Below, in pieces: positions 7,964-15,926 of a stretch of DNA of 37,355 bases. How positions within the stretch are numbered: position 1 is the first letter of the stretch; every line of letters begins with the position of its first letter. The stretch is from Acidobacteriota bacterium (GTDB lineage: Bacteria > Acidobacteriota > Terriglobia > Bryobacterales > JACQDG01). A program made the translations under genes and the position numbers. The DNA lies in contig JACQDG010000224.1 in NCBI GenBank assembly GCA_016201185.1, forward strand, positions 1 to 37,355. The letters are read 5' to 3'. The notes under the pieces were generated by a model. That model was not told the DNA's origin, did not search any database, and was given only the letters and a program-made list of their open reading frames with translations.

Positions 7964-8674
7964 GTGGCTGCGAAGACCCTGGAGCGAATTGAGAGCGAGT
8001 GGAACCGGCTTTCCGTGATTCGCATTGGAAAAACGGTCGAGCTGCGAAGCACACTGGGCGTCTTCAGCGTCTATCGGCCGGACCGCGTTCTAACCGGTTT
8101 CGCCTGGGATAGCCTGAGCCTGGCTCCTTCTTTGCTGTCCTCGCCGCCCCGGCGAATCCTGCTGCTGGGAATGGGCGGTGGGACGGTGGTTCATCAATGC
8201 CGCGCCTTTTACCACGAGGCGCGGATCGACGCGGTCGAAATCGACGCTACGGTGATCCGGCTGGCCCGAAAATACTTTCATCTGCCGCGCGCCCAGGTGA
8301 GGGCGGTCCGGGCCGATGCGTTGCAGTTTGTCAGAGAGGCCTCGGGCCCCTATGACGCCATCCTGGATGACGTCTGGCCGGAGCAGGGAAGCGCAGCCAA
8401 GCCGCTGTTTGCGGCGCCGGACTACCTGGCCGGGGTTTGCCGGTTATTGGCCCGCGATGGGGTGTATGCGGCGAATTTGTGGGGCGTCGGCGGGCGGGCT
8501 TCGGAAATCCCCCGGGCTGGGAGAATGTTGCGCCCTTTGTTCCGCCGGATGGTATTATTAGTGCCGCCAGAAGGGCCGACCCGGGCCTTGGCGGCCATGA
8601 AAGGCCGAGAAGCGCCCCCGCCGGAGGCCCGCCGCCGGCTTCGCGGGATGGGCCTGCGCGTGAAGATGCTCTGA
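7964..8674 (+). CDS. Spermidine-synthase-like SAM-dependent methyltransferase
   Basis: The ORF track starts at 7793, but that upstream part lies over the divergent small gene and has no family features. GTG 7964, with AGGAG five bases upstream, gives a 236-aa protein. It has a Rossmann core: the nucleotide loop ILLLGMGGGTVV, the acidic ribose contact DAVEID, RADALQF, and YDAILDDVW in the place of the polyamine-synthase catalytic motif. The usual N-terminal polyamine-binding beta domain is abbreviated. The reaction is therefore more likely transfer of methyl or another SAM-derived group than true spermidine synthesis. The next gene follows after 20 bases in the same direction. Confidence 0.75.
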   Translation: MAAKTLERIESEWNRLSVIRIGKTVELRSTLGVFSVYRPDRVLTGFAWDSLSLAPSLLSSPPRRILLLGMGGGTVVHQCRAFYHEARIDAVEIDATVIRLARKYFHLPRAQVRAVRADALQFVREASGPYDAILDDVWPEQGSAAKPLFAAPDYLAGVCRLLARDGVYAANLWGVGGRASEIPRAGRMLRPLFRRMVLLVPPEGPTRALAAMKGREAPPPEARRRLRGMGLRVKML

Positions 8675-8694
8675 GCGGATGCCGGGGAGACGGA

Positions 8695-9609
8695 ATGCTT
8701 GGTCCTGCTGATCTGGAATTGATTCGCGAGTGCGGCTACTGCACGCTCCACGAACCGCGCACCGTCTCGATGTGCCAGGGTGAGCCGTTTTTGCGCGACG
8801 GCATTTTACGCTTTTTTGACGGCCGGAAGCTGTTGGTTTGCGGCTATTCGCTCGAGCCGGCTTCAGGCGGGATGAGCCGTTCAGTCGAGGCGCTGGTTCG
8901 ACACTGCTTGGCGTCCGATCCCGTCGAGGTCCTGGCCTACTGCGGTCCGGAGGAGGTCGCGCTGCGGCGCCTCTGCCCGTCCAAATTCCGCCGAATATTC
9001 TTCGAGCCGGCCACCCCGGCCCATGCGGAGATGGTCCTCGATTGCCACGAGGAGCCGAAGTCGTCCCGATTGCGGCAGTGGCTGCGGTCGGCCCAGAACG
9101 CGGCTTTCCAGGTCCGTGAGGTGCCGCTGTCAACTTTTCCGCTGGGCGTGGCGCATCTCCGGCTGATCGAGCGTTTTTTTAGCTCCCGGGAAAGTACGCC
9201 TGTTCTGTTAGACATGGCCTTTCTGTTGGGGCCGCTGGCCTTCATGCCTCATGTGCGGTGGTTCGAGGCTTACCGGGAAGGCGCATTGTGCGGGCTTGCG
9301 GCGGTGGTCGACGCCTTCCGCGATATGGACCTGGCTCTTTTTCTGGCCACGGATCCCGCAGCGGCCGGAGCCAGCGACAGCCTGTATGCCGCCATGCGCG
9401 ACTCGACTCGCTCACGCCGCAAGCGGTACTTGAACTTGGGGCCCAGCCCCTCGGCGGGCCATTATTCCTTCAAGGAAAAGTGGGGAGCGAAGCCGCTGGT
9501 TCCTTCTTATTACTACTGCGAGTGGGGGGCGGGGGAGTTGGCGCTCGGGGACTATAACAGTTGGCCGTCGCGCCTGGCGCAGTACGGCTTCCGCCCGGCA
9601 GTGACCTAA
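8695..9609 (+). CDS. FemAB/GNAT-like acyltransferase-fold protein
   Basis: The start chosen is ATG 8695, preceded by GGGGAGA; the track's 8437 start lies inside the previous gene. The 304-aa product has a C-terminal half with FemAB/GNAT-like features: an RWFEAY-GALCG beta-hairpin around 190-210, then NLGPSPSAGHYSFKEKWGAK, which matches the substrate/CoA-site loop and following helix seen in FemAB-like and DUF2156-type transferases. The N-terminal half (to about 180) is less recognisable. Such proteins transfer aminoacyl or acyl groups to lipids, peptidoglycan or small molecules. The substrate is unknown. Pairing with a SAM-dependent enzyme suggests a two-step modification, which is an inference. 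Confidence 0.6.
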   Translation: MLGPADLELIRECGYCTLHEPRTVSMCQGEPFLRDGILRFFDGRKLLVCGYSLEPASGGMSRSVEALVRHCLASDPVEVLAYCGPEEVALRRLCPSKFRRIFFEPATPAHAEMVLDCHEEPKSSRLRQWLRSAQNAAFQVREVPLSTFPLGVAHLRLIERFFSSRESTPVLLDMAFLLGPLAFMPHVRWFEAYREGALCGLAAVVDAFRDMDLALFLATDPAAAGASDSLYAAMRDSTRSRRKRYLNLGPSPSAGHYSFKEKWGAKPLVPSYYYCEWGAGELALGDYNSWPSRLAQYGFRPAVT

Positions 9610-9624
9610 ATCAGGAAACCGCTC

Positions 9625-12600
9625 TTATTTCTCTTTGCTCAGCCGCCGGAAATAATCAGCGACCGCCTTGCGGTACTCTTCCGGGACAGGCTGCTGGGCG
9701 CCTGCGCGGACTTGTGCGCCCTGCTTCTCGTCCAGCTTACGCCGCAGCAAGAGCTCCAGTTGCTCGGCTTCCAGGAGCAGCTTCTGCGCCTCGCGATCGA
9801 GGAGAAGCGGATTGCCGCCAGGGCCGGTCGGCAGAATGCCTACTCTGCCTATTTCACGGCGCAACTCTTCTAAATCACGGGCTAGCGCGGGATCGTTGCG
9901 CAAGGCGCGCTCGATCTGCGATAACTCGCCCTGGCCTTCGCGGTAGACGCGCGCGGGGTCGATTGGAATCGGCGGGACGCGGCCCGGGATGGTCGGCTGC
10001 CAGTCGCCTCGGTTAGAGTAGTCTCTCCCGGCTCTGGCATCGTTTCCTCCGCCCCGCTGCGCGCCCGGAGCGGCCTGCTGGCTCTCCCCGCCAGGCTGGC
10101 CGCCCTGCTGCTCACCCGGCTGCTGGCCTTGCTGGCCGCCACCCTGTTGCCGGGCGCGCTGGGCCGCCTGGGCCTGCTCCAGTTGCCGGCGAAGCTGCTC
10201 CACGCGGCTCAGGGCCCGCTCCAGGTTCTGGTCACCGCCTTGCTGCTCGGCCTGGGCCAGGCGCCGGGTCTCTTTCAGCCCGTCCCGAAGCTGGTTGAAC
10301 CCCTGGGTCACAGCCTCCTCGCGCTGCGCGGCGTAAAGGCCCATGCCTCGCTTCAGCATGTCGGCGCCCCAGCGCAGGCGCGGGCCAAGATCGGCCTCCC
10401 GCATGTTGCTCACCGTTTCGCGAAGCCGGCGGGAAGCGTTCGGCTGGGTGGGGGCTAAGCGCCGGGCGGTCTCCGCCATGCGGCTTTCCATGGAATCGAG
10501 CTGCGACAGCATCTGCTCCTTTTCGCGGGCCATGGCCTGGACCTGCTCGCGCGAGAGGCCCTGTGCGACGAGCGGCCGGCCCGTAATCGGATCGCTGGCG
10601 CCTGGGTTGGCTCTCTGGGTCTCGAGCGCCTGCCGCATCGCTTCCTGGAGCTTGTTGGCCATGGCCTGCTGCCGCTCGGCCATGTCGTTGGCGCGCTTCT
10701 CCAAGTCTTCCATCTCATCCGAGGCGCGCTGCCGACGCTCGCCCGAAAGTAAATCCTCGGCCTCCCGCATTCTCTCCTGCGCCCGTCTCTGTGCTTCGGC
10801 GCCGCCCCCGCTCTGCGCCTGCTGCGGGCTGCCGCTGCTGGCTGCCTGCATGTCGCGGGCGGCTTGTTGCAGCCGGTCCAGAGCCCGCCGGAGATTGGAA
10901 GCGCTCTGGCCTCCCTGTTGCCCGCTCTGGCCGGCTTGCTGCTGTTGCTGCATCTGTTGCAGGCGGCGCGCCAGGTCCTCGGCTTCGCGACGCAGCATCT
11001 CCTGCTGCCAGCGCTGGTCGAACGTGGGCAGTTGCTGGCGGCGCTGCTGCTCGGCGAGCTGCTCCTGGCGGCGGGCCAACTGGCGGAGCTTTTCCAGCGC
11101 TTCGTCCAGCTCCCGGTCGCGCTCCTGCGCGGAAGCTTGGCGGCCGGTCTCGTACTGGTTCTTGGCGGTGTCGAGCTCGAGGTCGAACATCTCGGCCAGA
11201 TCGCGGCCCATGTTGCCGCCGCCCCCGCCCATGTTGCCGAAGGCCACCTGGATGTCGCGGAAAATGGCTTCGGCCCGCAGCAGGTGCTGTAGCGCCTTCT
11301 GTTCCGGCGGAAGGGCATCGGTCCATTTCTGCTGCCCCAGCTTGTCAGACGCCGGCCCCATGGCCTCCGCCGCCTTCTCCATGTTGTCGCCAAACGCTTT
11401 GAAGTCGTCGCTCGCGGTCACCAGCTCCCGTCGCTTCATCCGCTCGGCAAGCGTGCGCGCCTGGTCACGCAGCTTCGACTGCAGGCCGGAGAGCGTCTTG
11501 GCGTGCTCGGCGGCCTTGAGCCTGTCGAGCGAGCGTTCCCGGGCCAGGTTCCAGGTGGCGGCGACGATCTCTTTTTGCCGGCGCGAAATCTGCGCGCTCT
11601 CGTCGTCCCCCCCTTCGCCGCCGCCGCCGCCCGTCTGTTGGGCCTGGCGGTACTCCCGCTCGAAAGGTTGTACCTCGATAAAGTACATATCGGTCTTCGA
11701 CTCGACCTTGGCGTCCCGCGCCACGGCGTAATAAGAGACCACGTCGCCCGGGACCAGCGAGAAATTCTCCAGCGGGAAGGTGTGGGAAGCCGCGCCCTGC
11801 TTTCGCCCGCCGGGGACGAGCGGCACGGTCTTTTCCGGCCCGCCGTTGATCGAGTAACGGAGCTCGAAGCCCTTTAGCCCGAAATCGTCCTCCGCTTCGA
11901 GCTGCGCCGTCACTTCCTCGATCGAGGTGGCCCGATAGTCCCGGCCGGGCCGGGAGAGGCGGACGGTGGGCTCGCGGTCCGGGATGGCCTCGATGAAGAA
12001 ATCATCGGTCAGGCGGACCATCTCGCCGTTATACAGAGCGGCGACGTAATACTGGCCGTCCTTTTCCACGGTCAGGCGGCCGTGGCTCCAGGTGCTCTCG
12101 CCGCTCTGGGTATTACTGAGAGGAATATTCACCTTGCCGTCCAGCCGCAGCACGCCCGCGGGCAAAGGGCGGTCGGTTTCCACCTCGACCTCCACCTCGG
12201 TCGAGGCTACTGCCCGCACGTCTCCTCCGGGCTCCTCGGTGTTTACTGCCAGGCCGGTCCAGGAGGGGTAGTGGTAGGTGAGCCGCAGTTTCTTTACATG
12301 GGGCATTTCCACCACGCGCACTTTGTATTCGGGGCTCTTCACGCCGCCGGCGGCGATGTAATAGCGGAGCGACTCTTCGACCCCGGCAAAGACGAACTCG
12401 AAGCCGGAATCGTCCAGCCGGCGCTGCATAGGCGCCTCTTCCCATTTGGCGCCGCTTGCAAACTTGGCGAACAGGCGGGCGGTCGGAGAGTAAAAACCAA
12501 TGGTCCGGGCGCTGATCAGCAGGTCCGCCTTGCGCCGGATCGTGACCGAGCCGGGCTCGACCACGATCTGGTACAGATTCGAGACGGACGGGCGCAGCCA

Positions 12601-13170
12601 TCCGGCCCACAGCCGCGCCGTCCCGTAACCGAGGTAGCCTGGCCCCGCCACCCCGAGCCAGATGATCACAGCAATAGCAGCCAGGCCCAAACCGGCAAAG
12701 GTCCAGATGGGGCCTGAGGAGGCAACCTCGGTCGGAGGCGCTTCAGCCGCGAGCTTAAGAGTGTCCTCGGCCAGCAGCGCCAGGATGGGGTTTGCACGAT
12801 CGTGCTTCTGGTCGGGCTTGTCCTGGCCGGCCTTGTTTTGATCCACCCAAGTCTGGATGCGCTGCTCGAAGGCGGGGAAGCGCCGCTCCAGCCGCCGGAC
12901 CCAGGGACTGCTTCCACCGGGCCGGCGCATGGCAAGCAACGGCCGCACCAGCACGGCCGCCACAATGGCCGCCAGCGCCCCGAACAGCGCCAGCCGCCCG
13001 AAAATCACACTCCAAGAGGCGAAGGCGAATCGATTCGTGAATAAGACGCACAGCAGGGTGAGAACCAGAGCCGCCGCCCCTGCGACTGCCAGCCCGCGGC
13101 TGGCCACGGTCATCTGCGCCCTCCGCTTCACTTCGCGAAGGTACTGCTCCAGAGCGAGGAAGGGATTCAT
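9625..13170 (-). CDS. Large DUF4175-type membrane protein with Gln-rich coiled coil
   Basis: The true start is ATG 13170 (the track's 13359 lies inside the BatA gene). It overlaps the BatA stop by ATGA and gives 1181 aa. Three hydrophobic spans lie near residues 24-46, 54-78 and 150-172. A beta-rich periplasmic region follows (about 180-510). A long helical region (about 530-1060) is very rich in Gln, Arg, Glu and Ala with several Gly/Gln tracts. The conserved end is PEEYRKAVADYFRRLSKE. This organisation matches DUF4175 proteins found beside MoxR/BatA genes in Acidobacteria and Bacteroidota. A role as envelope scaffold or stress partner of the ATPase is inference. It is the last gene of the cluster. 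Confidence 0.8.
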   Translation of the reverse strand: MNPFLALEQYLREVKRRAQMTVASRGLAVAGAAALVLTLLCVLFTNRFAFASWSVIFGRLALFGALAAIVAAVLVRPLLAMRRPGGSSPWVRRLERRFPAFEQRIQTWVDQNKAGQDKPDQKHDRANPILALLAEDTLKLAAEAPPTEVASSGPIWTFAGLGLAAIAVIIWLGVAGPGYLGYGTARLWAGWLRPSVSNLYQIVVEPGSVTIRRKADLLISARTIGFYSPTARLFAKFASGAKWEEAPMQRRLDDSGFEFVFAGVEESLRYYIAAGGVKSPEYKVRVVEMPHVKKLRLTYHYPSWTGLAVNTEEPGGDVRAVASTEVEVEVETDRPLPAGVLRLDGKVNIPLSNTQSGESTWSHGRLTVEKDGQYYVAALYNGEMVRLTDDFFIEAIPDREPTVRLSRPGRDYRATSIEEVTAQLEAEDDFGLKGFELRYSINGGPEKTVPLVPGGRKQGAASHTFPLENFSLVPGDVVSYYAVARDAKVESKTDMYFIEVQPFEREYRQAQQTGGGGGEGGDDESAQISRRQKEIVAATWNLARERSLDRLKAAEHAKTLSGLQSKLRDQARTLAERMKRRELVTASDDFKAFGDNMEKAAEAMGPASDKLGQQKWTDALPPEQKALQHLLRAEAIFRDIQVAFGNMGGGGGNMGRDLAEMFDLELDTAKNQYETGRQASAQERDRELDEALEKLRQLARRQEQLAEQQRRQQLPTFDQRWQQEMLRREAEDLARRLQQMQQQQQAGQSGQQGGQSASNLRRALDRLQQAARDMQAASSGSPQQAQSGGGAEAQRRAQERMREAEDLLSGERRQRASDEMEDLEKRANDMAERQQAMANKLQEAMRQALETQRANPGASDPITGRPLVAQGLSREQVQAMAREKEQMLSQLDSMESRMAETARRLAPTQPNASRRLRETVSNMREADLGPRLRWGADMLKRGMGLYAAQREEAVTQGFNQLRDGLKETRRLAQAEQQGGDQNLERALSRVEQLRRQLEQAQAAQRARQQGGGQQGQQPGEQQGGQPGGESQQAAPGAQRGGGNDARAGRDYSNRGDWQPTIPGRVPPIPIDPARVYREGQGELSQIERALRNDPALARDLEELRREIGRVGILPTGPGGNPLLLDREAQKLLLEAEQLELLLRRKLDEKQGAQVRAGAQQPVPEEYRKAVADYFRRLSKEK

Positions 13171-15209
13171 TCCGACTGCGCCTCTCGCCGCAGACCCAGA
13201 TGCAGGTTGCCCAGCAGCGATTCTATCACCGCTGCGGCCAGGGCTACCAGCATTACCGCCCGCCAGATGTCCTCTGGAGCACTTTGTGGGGCGCCCTTGG
13301 ATCCGGCGGGCGAAGCTGGATTGGGTGAAGTCGGCTCTGTCCGGCCGGTCGCCTTCCACAGCGCCAAGACATCCTCGTCGATCGGGCGCAGGTCGCTCTC
13401 CCGCGGGTCGGGATTGGCCGCTACCAGCTCCGTCTGGCCGGCGCGGCGAATCTCGTAAAAACCTGTACTGGTAAGAGTCATCTCACGGCTGGAAACGGCT
13501 TCTGCCAGGGTCAGGGCGCGGTGGCCGGAAGGGTCAATGACCTCAACCGTGGCCCGCGGGTCCCGCCGCTTGTGCAGCTCGAGGATAGAATCGACCGTTG
13601 CCTGCGTCGTCGTCTCTTCCACGCCGGACAGATAGCGGGCCGATTCGGCCACGAAGGGCACAAACAGCGGATGAATCGGCAGGTCGTTCCAGATGTTGTC
13701 GAGCGGGGAGGCCAGCGCCAGCAACCGCCCGGCGCCGAGCGCTTCTTCGATGAGCAGCGGCGAGCCGTCCGAAAGCCGTGCCAGCACCTTTTCGGCCGGC
13801 GTGTCCCAGCGCGCGTAGCGGAAAAACTTCACGCCCTCGAATCGTTTGGCCCCGCGCAGGGCCGGGTGGCTCGAGTCCATCTCGGCGACCTGCTGGAAGC
13901 GTTCCTTCTCGCGGCCCGTGTACTGAGCGTCGGCCACGCGCAGGCCGAGCACCGGCGCTGCGCCCTCCAGGGTTATGGACGGCCCGATCACCAGCAGGGC
14001 CGCGCCGCCGGCTTCGATGAACGCCTTCAGCCTCTTCTCGAACAAGGCCGGCAAGCGGGGAACGTCGGAGATGACGACGAATGCGAAGCGCTCGAGAGCC
14101 AGCGAGCCGGCGTCGGCCGGCGTGGCCGCCTGCAACATGAACATGGATTGCGCGGAGGACTCCAGGGCCGTGCGGTAGTAGAGCATCTCCCGTGCCCGCC
14201 CGCTCTGGTGGAGAAACAGGATCGGCAATGGGTCGGCGCGCTCGAAGGAAAGCAGACGCACGTCGTCGCCCGGCAGCGGATCGGCCGAATCGATGCGAAC
14301 CTCGCCGCGGCTGTGGCCGTGCGGGACCTCGAAATCCGCAAACTCCACCGTGGTCCGGCCGGACTCAGGCACGTCGGCGTTCTTCGAGGCCACCTGCCGG
14401 CCGTTGATGGCGAGCGTAACCCGGCGCGTGGTGGCCGGAGTGTCGAAGCCGGCCACGGTGACCTCGATCCGCGGCCGGGCTTTTTCATACAGGTGAAAGT
14501 CGCCCTTCACGCTTTCCACACACCAGTTGCGACCGACGCCCGTGGCGACGTTGTGTACCTCGAGCGACGCGTTCGTGGGCAGGCTGAGGTCGGCGAAGCG
14601 CCCCGGCATGGCGGATTGCTGGAAATCGGAGATCACGTGCACATTTGCGAGCGGCGCCGACTCCGGGCCGGCGCCTTGCGTCAGCGCACGCAGAGATTGG
14701 CCCAGCTCGCCATAGGAGTTGCGGGACCAGGTCGGCTCGAGCCCCTCGATGGCGCTTCGCAGCGCGGCGCGATCGCTCGAGGGCGCGTTCATCACGCGAA
14801 CGCCCGGCCCGAAACCAATTACCTGGGCCCGGTCGCCGGATCGCAGCCCGTCCACCAGCGCCAGCGCCTCGGCCTTCGCCTGCCTCCATCGTTCGCCGTA
14901 CCGCATGCTGAACGAGGTATCGATCGCTACCAGGCGGTTGCGGAATCCTCCGGACGAGCCGGTTACCGGGCGATAGAACGCGGGCCGGGCAAACGCCAGC
15001 GCCAGCAATGCCAGCAGCGCCAGCCGCGCCGCCAGCAGCAGCAGGTATCGCAGGCGGCGCTGGCGGATGGAGCGCTCCGTGCGGCGCTCAAAGAACATCA
15101 GCGAGCTGAACGGCACGCGCACGGGGTTCTGGCGCTCCAGCAGGTGCAGCCACAGCGGCAGCCCCAGCGCCACCAAACCCGCCAGGAACCAGGGCGCGAG
15201 AAGCGTCAT
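13167..15209 (-). CDS. BatA-like membrane protein with von Willebrand A domain
   Basis: A 680-aa protein. It begins with the BatA-type N-terminus: a span at 1-22, the conserved LERQNPVRVPFSSLMFF, and a second span around 55-75. A vWA domain follows with an intact MIDAS start DTSFS (Asp97, Ser99, Ser101). The C-terminal half has a GATase-like Rossmann region (FVVISDVPRLPALF, about 365-460) and a final membrane span near residue 655. MIDAS domains bind Mg and protein partners; BatA proteins work with MoxR ATPases and DUF58 proteins in envelope stress and maturation. It is coupled to DUF4175 by ATGA. Its normal partner DUF58 is separated from it here by two opposed genes. Confidence 0.85.
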   Translation of the reverse strand: MTLLAPWFLAGLVALGLPLWLHLLERQNPVRVPFSSLMFFERRTERSIRQRRLRYLLLLAARLALLALLALAFARPAFYRPVTGSSGGFRNRLVAIDTSFSMRYGERWRQAKAEALALVDGLRSGDRAQVIGFGPGVRVMNAPSSDRAALRSAIEGLEPTWSRNSYGELGQSLRALTQGAGPESAPLANVHVISDFQQSAMPGRFADLSLPTNASLEVHNVATGVGRNWCVESVKGDFHLYEKARPRIEVTVAGFDTPATTRRVTLAINGRQVASKNADVPESGRTTVEFADFEVPHGHSRGEVRIDSADPLPGDDVRLLSFERADPLPILFLHQSGRAREMLYYRTALESSAQSMFMLQAATPADAGSLALERFAFVVISDVPRLPALFEKRLKAFIEAGGAALLVIGPSITLEGAAPVLGLRVADAQYTGREKERFQQVAEMDSSHPALRGAKRFEGVKFFRYARWDTPAEKVLARLSDGSPLLIEEALGAGRLLALASPLDNIWNDLPIHPLFVPFVAESARYLSGVEETTTQATVDSILELHKRRDPRATVEVIDPSGHRALTLAEAVSSREMTLTSTGFYEIRRAGQTELVAANPDPRESDLRPIDEDVLALWKATGRTEPTSPNPASPAGSKGAPQSAPEDIWRAVMLVALAAAVIESLLGNLHLGLRREAQSE

Positions 15210-15260
15210 TCGCTACCAGTATACAGCCAGGGTCTGATAGGATATCTGGGAGAGAAGGCC

Positions 15261-15827
15261 ATGGCTACCCAGACGCTCGTTACCTTCGACCAGTTCATGG
15301 ATTTGCCGGAGCAAGAGGGGGTGGATCGTGAACTGGACGAAGGCAGAGTCATTGAAATGCCCCATCCAAGCTTTTTGCATGGCGCCATTCAAGGCAGAGT
15401 GTTTCATTTCTTTACGGTTTATCTGGAACGAACCGGGGCCGACTTCCACGCCTCGCTGAACACGGGATTTCGTCTCGGGCCTGAAACCGTCCGAGCTCCG
15501 GACGTCTGCCTGGTTCGCAGGTCGTCTTACGCGGCGATGGAAGCGGTGAAAGGCGCCCTGCTGGGCTTTCCTGACCTTGCCGTGGAGATAGTATCCCCGA
15601 GCGATACGGCTGCCGACATGGACCGCAAGATCGAACAATATCTCCGCGCCGGGGCTGCCGCCGTGTGGGTCTTCTACCCGGAGACCCGGCACGTCATGAT
15701 TCGCCGGCGTTCGGGAGAAACACGCATAGTGACATCCGGGCAGACCCTGGAAGAGCCTGAGCTGCTTCCCGGCTTGAGCATCCTGGTAGATCACGTCTTT
15801 TCAGGAATTGAGGAATTGAAAAAGTAA
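15261..15827 (+). CDS. Uma2 family (DUF820) restriction-endonuclease-fold protein
   Basis: The real gene is the last 188 codons of a long artefactual track ORF. It starts at ATG 15261 with GAGAGAAGG upstream. Family motifs: RELDEGRVIEMP (23-34), HGAIQGRVFHF, APDVCLV with Asp81, DLAVEIVSPSD with Glu109, and DRKIEQYLRAGAAAVWVFYP. These place the Asp/Glu of a PD-(D/E)XK core as in Uma2 proteins, which are frequent and mobile in Cyanobacteria, Chloroflexi, Planctomycetes and Acidobacteria. Biochemical roles of the family are poorly known. It is transcribed against the surrounding MoxR/BatA cluster and together with the M28 gene, so it is probably part of an inserted islet. Confidence 0.88.
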   Translation: MATQTLVTFDQFMDLPEQEGVDRELDEGRVIEMPHPSFLHGAIQGRVFHFFTVYLERTGADFHASLNTGFRLGPETVRAPDVCLVRRSSYAAMEAVKGALLGFPDLAVEIVSPSDTAADMDRKIEQYLRAGAAAVWVFYPETRHVMIRRRSGETRIVTSGQTLEEPELLPGLSILVDHVFSGIEELKK

Positions 15828-15863
15828 AGTAGAGGTTGGCCTTCACATAGGAGCTTCCATATC

Positions 15864-15892
15864 TTAGTTGGCAACGCCGACGCCCTTATAGA
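15864..15892 (+). promoter_or_regulatory. Possible sigma-70-type promoter for the M28 peptidase
   Basis: TTAGTT (15864-15869) and TATAGA (15887-15892) are separated by 17 bases in the 99-base gap between Uma2 and the peptidase. Each matches four of six consensus positions. The predicted transcript would have a leader of about 25-30 bases containing the AGGGAGG ribosome-binding site. The match is modest and is supported mainly by position. Confidence 0.3.
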
Positions 15893-15926
15893 TGGAAATT
15901 CTGGTTCCGGCCAGGGAGGCACTGCC

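Noticed and set aside
10343-11731. 462-codon + strand frame opposite DUF4175
   Set aside because: Its Ser/Arg/Cys-rich sequence is the complement of the Gln/Glu/Ala coiled coil, with no domain and no credible start signal.
13521-15260. Long + strand open frame (768 codons in the track) antisense to BatA and fused to Uma2
   Set aside because: The part before 15261 mirrors BatA codons on the opposite strand and has low-complexity Arg/Gln/His composition typical of GC-rich antisense frames. Only the Uma2 end has family motifs.
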